A DNA stretch of 14,628 nt from Lutibacter sp. (GTDB lineage Bacteria > Bacteroidota > Bacteroidia > Flavobacteriales > Flavobacteriaceae). The stretch lies in the NCBI GenBank assembly GCA_030599055.1, contig JAUVOS010000036.1, positions 1-14,628 on the forward strand, given 5' to 3'. The position numbers were made by a program, and so were the translations under genes. The notes under the pieces are model-generated. The model ran no database searches, had not been told where the DNA came from, and was given only the letters and a program-made list of their open reading frames with translations. This document shows, in pieces, positions 8,074 through 13,865 of this stretch; position 1 is the first letter of the stretch, and the number at the start of each line of letters is the position of its first letter.

Positions 8074-9402
8074 CTATTTTTTATTCAAAGCTGTTTCTAA
8101 AGCTACTTTTTTACTTATTAAATTAAAAATAGCTTGTAAATACTGTTGTTGTTTACTGTATAATTGATTTTGTGCAGTACTCAACTGAAAACTACCGGAA
8201 ACCCCTTCAAAAAATTTAACATTTTCTTTCTTTTCAATTCTTTCTGCCAAAGCCAAAGCTTCTTTAGAAGTTTGATAGGTTTCTTTAGCATTTTGATAAT
8301 TCAATAATGCTGTTTGATATTGTAATTTTAGTTTTTGACTGGTTTCATCTAAATTTCTTTCTGCTTTTACCAAACCAATTTTCGCTTGTTGAACCCGTGA
8401 ACTTCTTTTTAAACTACTAAAAATCGGCACATTTAATTGTAGTCCGAACAAAGAACTATCAAACCAGTTTTGATCTTTATTAAAAAGTTTAAACTCCTCA
8501 TTATTAGCTGTTACCCCATAATTTAAAAAGGCGTTAAGTGATGGCAAAGCTCTACTCTGTTCTAATTTTATAAACAATTCATTCGCTTTAAAATTATTTT
8601 CAGCCATTTTGTAATCAATATGCTCTTGGAAATCAAATTTTTCTGATACTAAATTGATATTTGTAGTTTCGAATGCTAAATCATCTAAGGTTTGAGTGAG
8701 TTTGATTGCTTCCTCTATATCAATTCCCATCACATATTTTAGCATTTTTAAATTTGAAATTTTAAGACGCTGCATATTACGCAACTCATTATTAATTTGA
8801 TAGCGTATTAGTTGTAGTTGTTCTACATCTTGCTCTTCAGCGAATCCATTTTTAAAAATTTCTTTTGTATCGGCAAGATTCTTTTCTATAATTTTTTTAT
8901 TCTTATTTAGAATTATAAGTCCCTCTGTCGTCATAAGTGCGCCTGCATACGCATTGGTGACACCTTCTCTAACAGCAGTTAGCGACTTTTCCCTTATACT
9001 TTTACTTATTTGTAGATATACTTTTGCAGATTGTAAACCCACCAAATAAGAACCGTTAAAAAGTAATTGTGATAAGGTCGCCGACGCGTTAATATTGTGT
9101 TTTGTCCCAAAAGATATTTCTGCAAATTCACCGGCTTGTCCTCCAAAAAATTCGGCTGGAATTAATGAAATAGGTTTTTCAATAAAGTTTTGATAATCTG
9201 CCGTGGCATTAATCTGTGGTAATCCCATTGTGGTGGTTTCCCAAACTTTCTTTTTAGCCATAGCGATGTCATCATCTGTATTTAATATGGTATAGCTGTG
9301 CTCTTCAGCATAATCTATAGCTTCTTGCAAACTAAATTCATTTGTATTTTGCCCCCATAAAACAAATGGAAAAAACAAAAGCAATAGTAGTTTATAGTTC
9401 AT
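8074..9402 (-). CDS. TolC family outer membrane efflux protein
   Basis: This 442-residue protein is the outer-membrane channel of the tripartite efflux system. A signal peptide (residues 1-18, ending VLWGQ) precedes FSLQEAIDYAEEHSYTIL (23-40), the helix that opens most TolC-family proteins. Two outer-membrane-efflux repeats follow as long heptad-rich helices broken by short beta segments. The second contains the LFGLQLNVPIFSSLKR strand and turn (about 314-330), a typical position for a barrel strand. The last helices end in VALETALNKK. Length is normal for the family. Its ATG lies inside the end of the TetR gene (11-base overlap, 9392-9402), so the two are translationally linked and co-transcribed. 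In this arrangement it supplies the exit duct for the adaptor and RND pump encoded downstream. Confidence 0.94.
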   Translation of the reverse strand: MNYKLLLLLFFPFVLWGQNTNEFSLQEAIDYAEEHSYTILNTDDDIAMAKKKVWETTTMGLPQINATADYQNFIEKPISLIPAEFFGGQAGEFAEISFGTKHNINASATLSQLLFNGSYLVGLQSAKVYLQISKSIREKSLTAVREGVTNAYAGALMTTEGLIILNKNKKIIEKNLADTKEIFKNGFAEEQDVEQLQLIRYQINNELRNMQRLKISNLKMLKYVMGIDIEEAIKLTQTLDDLAFETTNINLVSEKFDFQEHIDYKMAENNFKANELFIKLEQSRALPSLNAFLNYGVTANNEEFKLFNKDQNWFDSSLFGLQLNVPIFSSLKRSSRVQQAKIGLVKAERNLDETSQKLKLQYQTALLNYQNAKETYQTSKEALALAERIEKKENVKFFEGVSGSFQLSTAQNQLYSKQQQYLQAIFNLISKKVALETALNKK

Positions 9403-9997
9403 TTTGTAATATTGTTTCTAGTTCTTTTATTCCTTTTGGTGTAGCGATAGCCCTTACATGATAAGTCAAATAAGTTTTCATTATTTCGGACATTTTAAAT
9501 CTTTTAGGTGAAAATAATTCTGAGTTCTTTAGAGCAATAGTACTGGTATAATACAATTTTGCAATTATCGATTTGTTTAAATCTGCTCTATACAGACCTA
9601 AGGCAATGCCGTGCTCCAAATTCTCTGTAACACTTTCTGTTACTAATTTCAACTTCTTTTCATCTAAAGATTGATATATATCTGGATAATATTTCCGTAA
9701 TTGAAATTCAACCGTATTATCTTCATCAATACACTCTAATACTATTTTATCAATATCAAATAATGCCTGTATAGGCGAAATTTTTTCTTTGTCTTTACAA
9801 ATGGAACTAATTTTGTTGTTAATTTGGTCAAACACAAAGTGAGTTGATGCTTTTATTAATTCCGTTTTATTATTATAATGCTCATAAATTGTCTTCTTTG
9901 AGATTGCCATCTTTTCGGCAATATCATCCATCGTTACACTTCTAACTCCCAAATTTAGAAAGAGTTCACTAGCCGTATGTAAAATTTTTTCTCTCAT
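9392..9997 (-). CDS. TetR/AcrR family transcriptional regulator, likely local repressor of the efflux operon
   Basis: This 201-residue protein has an N-terminal TetR-type DNA-binding domain (about 3-50). The recognition region SVTMDDIAEKMAISKKTIYEHYNNK (split: SVTMDDIAEK at 20-29, then MAISKKTIYEHYNNK at 30-44) carries the family-typical T-x-x-x-I-A and K-x-T-x-Y-x-H-F/Y pattern. The remaining alpha-helical part (55-200) would bind an inducer and dimerise; it has no motif that identifies the ligand. The gene is first in the minus-strand operon and overlaps the TolC-type gene by 11 bases. A consensus promoter and an imperfect dyad lie upstream, which fits autoregulated repression relieved by a pump substrate. 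That regulatory role is inferred from family and position. Confidence 0.93.
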   Translation of the reverse strand: MREKILHTASELFLNLGVRSVTMDDIAEKMAISKKTIYEHYNNKTELIKASTHFVFDQINNKISSICKDKEKISPIQALFDIDKIVLECIDEDNTVEFQLRKYYPDIYQSLDEKKLKLVTESVTENLEHGIALGLYRADLNKSIIAKLYYTSTIALKNSELFSPKRFKMSEIMKTYLTYHVRAIATPKGIKELETILQNEL

Positions 9998-10020
9998 AAT
10001 TGAGTGTAAATATAAGAAAG

Positions 10021-10047
10021 GGAACTAAATATACCTAAATAGTTTCC
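10021..10047. promoter_or_regulatory. Candidate TetR operator (imperfect dyad)
   Basis: GGAACTA at 10021-10027 is matched on the other strand by TAGTTTCC at 10040-10047, an inverted repeat with one base inserted. Inside it the 7-mer CTAAATA occurs twice in direct orientation (10025-10031 and 10035-10041). The site lies 24 bases upstream of the TetR start and about 30 bases downstream of the predicted promoter, within the leader. Position and symmetry suit a TetR-type operator, but binding is inferred. Confidence 0.35.
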
Positions 10048-10078
10048 TAAGTTTTTTTTTGATTTTACATTTTTAATG

Positions 10079-10109
10079 CAAATCTATACACATAGGTCTG
10101 AAAATTCAA
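10079..10109 (-). promoter_or_regulatory. Predicted flavobacterial promoter for the TetR-efflux operon
   Basis: On the minus strand a TTG (10109-10107) is followed after 20 bases by TAGATTTG (10086-10079). This matches the flavobacterial pattern TTG-N17-23-TAnnTTTG at every defined base. Transcription would begin near 10072, leaving a leader of about 75 bases before the TetR start that contains the candidate operator. Confidence 0.55.
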
Positions 10110-10167
10110 AAAATGTAACAACTTTAAAACAAAATAATTCTGAATTCTCATTTCTTAATTCTAAATT

Positions 10168-11166
10168 ATGTTATTTTTACACAAATTATCATTTGTGAAT
10201 ACAAACTACTACAAAGCACTTTTTTTAGATTTTTTACAACAGAAAATTACAACCAGGGAACCTGAAAACCTCTATAAACCTGTAAGATATATACTACAAT
10301 TAGGTGGTAAAAGATTACGACCAATCTTAGCTTTAATCGGTGCCGAAGCTTTTGGTGAAAATCCTAAAAAAGCCCTTGATGTCGCCTTGGCTATCGAAGT
10401 TTTTCACAATTTTACTTTGCTACACGATGATATAATGGATGAAGCCCCAATAAGACGCGGGCAAACTACTGTACACGAAAAATGGGATGTTAAAACCGGA
10501 ATACTTTCTGGTGATGTAATGTTGATAAACTCCTATCAATACCTAGAGAACTACAAACCAAAAATATTTAAAAAACTTTCAAAAGTATTTACTAAAACTG
10601 CAACAGAAGTATGCGAAGGACAACAATATGACATGGATTTTGAGACGCGAAATGATGTCAGCTTGGATGATTATTTAAAAATGATTGAATACAAAACTTC
10701 CGTTTTGGTTGCAGCTTCCCTACAAATGGGCGCAATAGTTGCAAATGCTTCAAATGAGAAGCAAAAAAATATATACGACTTTGGAATTGCTTTAGGAATG
10801 GCATTTCAATTACAAGATGATTATTTAGATAGTTTTGGCGATGCTGCCACCTTTGGCAAACAAATTGGTGGAGATATTCTCGAAAATAAAAAGACTTGGT
10901 TGTATTTAAAAACTCTAGAAAGTGCAACTGAAACAGATAAAGAATTCTTACAAAACATTTTTAATCATAAATCAGAAAATGATTCTGTTAAAATTGAAAA
11001 AGTCAAAAACCTATATGAAAAGTACAAAGTTGACCGTTTGATCAAAGAGCAAATTAAACTTTATTCCACAAAAGCTCTAAAGGAATTGAAAGACTTAAAA
11101 ATAAATGAAAAACCGAAGATAATACTAAAAGATTTGGTTTTAAGTTTAGAAAAAAGAAAGCGATGA
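10168..11166 (+). CDS. Polyprenyl synthetase family protein (trans-prenyl diphosphate synthase, possibly short-chain)
   Basis: This enzyme condenses isopentenyl diphosphate onto an allylic diphosphate to make linear prenyl diphosphates. The numbering is for the 332-residue reading. Visible motifs are GGKRLRP (46-52), the first aspartate-rich motif DDIMD (87-91) followed by Arg96-Arg97, KTS (176-178), and the second aspartate-rich motif DDYLD (217-221), all intact. The residue five places before the first motif is Phe82, within NFTLLHDD. A bulky residue there is associated with short products such as GGPP, so a role in carotenoid or other C20 supply is as plausible as a quinone side chain. The start is uncertain. 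An in-frame GTG at 10195 would give VNTNYYKALFL and a 323-residue protein closer to the family norm as I recall it. The region between ATG and GTG contains a perfect dyad. The next gene overlaps by ATGA. Confidence 0.92.
   Translation: MLFLHKLSFVNTNYYKALFLDFLQQKITTREPENLYKPVRYILQLGGKRLRPILALIGAEAFGENPKKALDVALAIEVFHNFTLLHDDIMDEAPIRRGQTTVHEKWDVKTGILSGDVMLINSYQYLENYKPKIFKKLSKVFTKTATEVCEGQQYDMDFETRNDVSLDDYLKMIEYKTSVLVAASLQMGAIVANASNEKQKNIYDFGIALGMAFQLQDDYLDSFGDAATFGKQIGGDILENKKTWLYLKTLESATETDKEFLQNIFNHKSENDSVKIEKVKNLYEKYKVDRLIKEQIKLYSTKALKELKDLKINEKPKIILKDLVLSLEKRKR
10180..10197 (+). other. Perfect 7-bp inverted repeat at the prenyl synthase start
   Basis: CACAAAT (10180-10186) and ATTTGTG (10191-10197) form a perfect inverted repeat around a 4-base loop, TATC. 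The right arm ends exactly on the alternative GTG start of the prenyl synthase. It could be an operator, an mRNA hairpin over the start, or chance in AT-rich DNA. Confidence 0.4.
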
Positions 11167-11516
11167 TTCCAACGGCAAATAATAGCAATTCACTACTTCT
11201 TGTCGTAGTTCAAACCGGATTATTTCAGGAATTAATCTCTCAACTAAAAAAGGATTTTGAACTCTCCGGAATATCAATTTCTATAGATAATACTTTTACA
11301 TCAGAAGAATTAGCATCTACTTTATACAAGCATGTTTTACAACTAATCAACACAAAATTTGACAGCTTTTTACAGCTCTTATATCGTGTTGATGTTTCTG
11401 AACAAAACCTACAATGTAATCAAATTCAAGACACAAAAGAATTAGCGACAAAAGCCACTTTTGCTATCTTAAAACGAGAATGGGAAAAAGTATATTACAA
11501 AAGCAAGTTCTCTTGA
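11163..11516 (+). CDS. Small conserved-looking protein of unknown function, coupled to prenyl synthase
   Basis: This 117-residue soluble protein has no signal peptide; residues 10-18 (SLLLVVVQT) are hydrophobic but too short and too near polar residues to be a convincing membrane helix. I do not recognise a named domain. The composition suggests a mostly alpha-helical protein, with a segment FDSFLQLLYRVDVSE (about 66-80) and a basic C-terminal helix ILKREWEKVYYKSKFS. It resembles small hypothetical proteins I associate with Bacteroidota genomes, but I cannot name a family. Its start overlaps the prenyl synthase stop as ATGA (11163-11166), which implies co-transcription, translational coupling and probably a related role. 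The stop codon touches the left direct repeat of the MITE-like element. Confidence 0.8.
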   Translation: MIPTANNSNSLLLVVVQTGLFQELISQLKKDFELSGISISIDNTFTSEELASTLYKHVLQLINTKFDSFLQLLYRVDVSEQNLQCNQIQDTKELATKATFAILKREWEKVYYKSKFS

Positions 11517-11645
11517 CAAACCTAAAATCCGCAAGGATTTAATTAGTGTAATCATTATCAAGCATATATCACTATATTATATCACTTATTTAAGTGCGAA
11601 AAATTAGTGTCAGTTATAAAAAGACTTGCGGATTTAAGGACAAAC
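11515..11645. mobile_element. MITE-like element with terminal inverted repeats and 7-bp flanking direct repeats
   Basis: The direct repeats GACAAAC (11515-11521 and 11639-11645) flank a 117-bp unit, 11522-11638. Its ends are CTAAAATCCGCAAG (11522-11535) and CTTGCGGATTTAAG (11625-11638), which are inverted copies matching at 13 of 14 positions. Inside are the direct repeat AATTAGTGT (11541-11549 and 11602-11610), the direct repeat TATATCAC (11565-11572 and 11578-11585) and a perfect palindrome CACTTATTTAAGTG (11583-11596). It has no coding capacity. Terminal inverted repeats plus target-like duplications are the hallmark of a non-autonomous transposable element. It sits exactly between two convergent stop codons, and its left end can also fold as a terminator-like hairpin. 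Calling it mobile is inference until other copies are found. Confidence 0.5.
11525..11540 (+). terminator. Hairpin with GCAA loop, possible terminator
   Basis: AAATCC (11525-11530) pairs perfectly with GGATTT (11535-11540) around a GCAA tetraloop, 8 bases after the stop of the small coupled gene. A run of T follows only weakly (TTTAATTAG). The symmetric sequence could end transcription from both convergent genes. It overlaps the left terminal repeat of the MITE-like element, so one of the two readings may be secondary. Confidence 0.4.
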
Positions 11646-11646
11646 A

Positions 11647-12171
11647 CTAAAAATAAACTCTTATAAAAGGCGTAAATGCACTATCATAGATGCTTTTTTG
11701 TTCGTCATATAAAACGTCATATCTCATACCAATCGCTGCGCGCCTACCCATAGAATATGCGGCTCCTATATATAGAGCCGGTAGCCAATAAGAACTTGTA
11801 TCCTCTCCTATTTTTTGATTGACGCTCAATTCTTCAAATTCGATTGATAATTGAATTTCTTTGATGGGATTGTACAAAGCTAATGCGCTTACTCCATAAA
11901 CATTATAAGTTAAATCTTGTAATTTGTATCTAGAGTACAAATAACTAACTCCTACTCCTGTTGCAAATTTGTCAGAAATCTCATAAATTGCAGATGGGGA
12001 AACACCAATAGTCGTGTACCCATTACCAATACTCAACTGAATTCCTCCACCAAATCTAACATTTTCCCAAAATTCACTTTTCTCATTTGCAATATCCGTA
12101 GCTTTTTGAGACCAACTCATCAAACTTGTGAATAACAAAATTCCTGCTAAAATTCCTTTTAAATTTTTCAT
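11647..12171 (-). CDS. Small outer membrane beta-barrel protein
   Basis: From the ATG at 12171 this is a 174-residue protein with a signal peptide (MKNLKGILAGILLFTSLMSWSQ, given as MKNLKGILAG at 1-10 and ILLFTSLMSWSQ at 11-22). The mature part alternates polar and hydrophobic residues in strand-length blocks (VRFGGGIQLSIGN, TTIGVSPSAIYEI, FATGVGVSYLYSRY, AAIGMRYDVLYD) and ends in the aromatic FIRVYF, a typical outer-membrane barrel C-terminus. About eight strands would fit. A longer reading from an ATG at 12198 is unlikely: that codon lies inside a perfect TAGGTTTG promoter element and would place nine residues before the signal peptide. I recall close relatives in flavobacteria labelled alpha-ketoglutarate decarboxylase; nothing in the sequence supports an enzyme. 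The stop is one base from the MITE-like element. Function is unknown. Confidence 0.88.
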   Translation of the reverse strand: MKNLKGILAGILLFTSLMSWSQKATDIANEKSEFWENVRFGGGIQLSIGNGYTTIGVSPSAIYEISDKFATGVGVSYLYSRYKLQDLTYNVYGVSALALYNPIKEIQLSIEFEELSVNQKIGEDTSSYWLPALYIGAAYSMGRRAAIGMRYDVLYDEQKSIYDSAFTPFIRVYF

Positions 12172-12195
12172 AATATAAATCAACTGATTAAATGT

Positions 12196-12203
12196 CAAAC
12201 CTA
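12196..12203 (-). promoter_or_regulatory. Predicted -7 promoter element for the barrel protein
   Basis: TAGGTTTG on the minus strand matches the flavobacterial TAnnTTTG element at every defined base. It lies 24 bases before the preferred ATG at 12171 and predicts a leader of roughly 15-20 bases. No TTG is seen at the usual 17-23 base distance upstream, so the -33 element is weak or absent. Confidence 0.45.
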
Positions 12204-12294
12204 CTATTTTTTTTTCTATTAAACGAATTAATCCTCACAAGTAACTTTAATTCTTAATAAATGTAAGTACAAAACTCATGACCAACTTTTTTGT

Positions 12295-12302
12295 TACTTT
12301 TA
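12295..12302 (+). promoter_or_regulatory. Possible -7 element just upstream of the histidine kinase
   Basis: TACTTTTA matches TAnnTTTG at all but the last defined base and lies 4 bases before the kinase ATG. If real, transcription would start at or within the first codon, giving a leaderless message or a later start. There is no TTG at the expected upstream distance. Confidence 0.2.
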
Positions 12303-12306
12303 CCTG

Positions 12307-13758
12307 ATGAAAAATAAACGACTTTCTTTACAAACACGCATCTTTATATCTATGTTATTGGTTATTTTAATAGCATCTGTATTGATAATAAGTGTCGCTA
12401 TTTTTCAATATCGAGAGCAAGCTAAAGATTATCATAAAGGGCGATTAGAACGTAAAGAAAATGCAATAAAAAGAGATATCACTTATCAATTAGAAAGCTT
12501 GACTTTTTTGTTAGAATCTCAAAATCCATCTTTGATTACACAAAAGAAAATAAATGAAATTTCAAAAGTCCATAAACTAAAAATTATATTATTTGATTTA
12601 AAAGGAAAGCTATTAAAAACCTCTATCACAGATCTCTCAAAAGATACCGATAAAAAGGCAGTAGATAATTCAATCCTTGAAATCTTAAAAACAAATAATA
12701 AACACCGTGTCGTTAATGATAAAATATTTAATGGAGATAAATATAAATCTTCATACTCCTATATCTATAACGAAAAATCAGAACCCATAGGAATACTGAA
12801 TATTCCTTATTTAGCTAAAAGTGATTTTTATCAAAAAGAGCTCAACGAATTTTTAAAACGTATCTCTCTTGTTTTTCTATTTGTGTTTTTTATCGCCTCT
12901 ATAGTAGCCTATTTTTTGTCGCGTTACATAACACATTCTATCAAAACTGTTATTGATAAAATGAAACAAACCCAACTCAATAAACACAATGAAAAAATTG
13001 AATTAAAAAAAGGAAGTGAAGAAATTCACAATTTGGTTGAAGCCTATAACAGCATGATTGACCAGCTTCAAGAAAGCGCTGTTAAACTCGCCCAAAGTGA
13101 ACGAGAACAAGCCTGGCGTGAAATGGCGAGACAAGTGGCACACGAAATTAAAAATCCACTAACGCCTATGCGTCTTAGCATTCAAAGTTTTCAACGCAGA
13201 TTTGATCCTACTGATAAAGATGCAAAAAATAAAATTTCTGAATTTAGCCAAACGCTTATTCAACAAATTGACACGATGACATCCATAGCTTCCGCTTTTT
13301 CTGATTTTGCTAAAATGCCATCCACAAAAAAAGAGATTATAAATATTGTAAAAGTTGTAAAACATGCCGTTGAGATATTTTCTGAATCTTATATTTCATT
13401 TTTTAGCCAAAAAGAGAATATTAGTGTTTATTCTGATAAAACACAGTTAGTACGTGTTATTACAAACTTAGTTACAAATGCAAATCAAGCTTTAACAGCT
13501 ATTGAAAATCCAAAAATAGAGGTACATATTAAAGATAGAAGTACTCATGTAGAAATAAGTGTTGCTGACAATGGAAAAGGAATTGATGATACCGTAAAAG
13601 ATAAAGTTTTTGAACCCAAATTTACAACCAAAACAAGTGGAATGGGATTGGGTTTACCCATGGTAAAAAATATAATTGAAGCCTATGGAGGAAGTATCCA
13701 TTTTATTTCAGAGTTAAATAAAGGTACTGTCTTTACTATTAAACTACCTAAGAATTAA
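12307..13758 (+). CDS. NtrY-like membrane sensor histidine kinase
   Basis: This 483-residue inner-membrane sensor would autophosphorylate on histidine in response to an unknown signal. TM1 (about 13-33) and TM2 (about 186-206) enclose an extracytoplasmic sensor domain of about 150 residues. A HAMP linker follows (about 206-258), then a dimerisation helix whose H-box VAHEIKNPLTPMRLS contains His279; the NPLTPMRLS form resembles NtrY. The ATP-binding domain shows an N-box (Asn387, Asn391), a G1 box DNGKGI (421-426), an F-box FEPKFTTK (435-442) and a G2 box GMGLGLPMV (445-453). All catalytic motifs are intact. No response regulator is encoded nearby in the window. NtrY-type kinases usually partner an NtrC-like sigma-54 regulator, so the partner may be unlinked. 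It is transcribed divergently from the barrel protein and followed after 107 bases by a DUF3108 gene. Confidence 0.94.
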   Translation: MKNKRLSLQTRIFISMLLVILIASVLIISVAIFQYREQAKDYHKGRLERKENAIKRDITYQLESLTFLLESQNPSLITQKKINEISKVHKLKIILFDLKGKLLKTSITDLSKDTDKKAVDNSILEILKTNNKHRVVNDKIFNGDKYKSSYSYIYNEKSEPIGILNIPYLAKSDFYQKELNEFLKRISLVFLFVFFIASIVAYFLSRYITHSIKTVIDKMKQTQLNKHNEKIELKKGSEEIHNLVEAYNSMIDQLQESAVKLAQSEREQAWREMARQVAHEIKNPLTPMRLSIQSFQRRFDPTDKDAKNKISEFSQTLIQQIDTMTSIASAFSDFAKMPSTKKEIINIVKVVKHAVEIFSESYISFFSQKENISVYSDKTQLVRVITNLVTNANQALTAIENPKIEVHIKDRSTHVEISVADNGKGIDDTVKDKVFEPKFTTKTSGMGLGLPMVKNIIEAYGGSIHFISELNKGTVFTIKLPKN

Positions 13759-13865
13759 TTTTTTGGAATGAAACTTGCATTTCAATGAATACAAGATATT
13801 TTAAAATTAATCGTTCTATAAAAATAGTTATCCCAATATGAAACGAGCACGACAAATTTAGACAC

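Noticed and set aside
12172..12198. Nine-residue N-terminal extension MTFNQLIYI of the barrel protein
   Set aside because: It precedes a complete signal peptide and its ATG lies within the predicted promoter element.
13771..13791. Tiny ORF encoding MKLAFQ between the kinase and DUF3108 genes
   Set aside because: Six codons with no ribosome-binding or conservation evidence; expected by chance.
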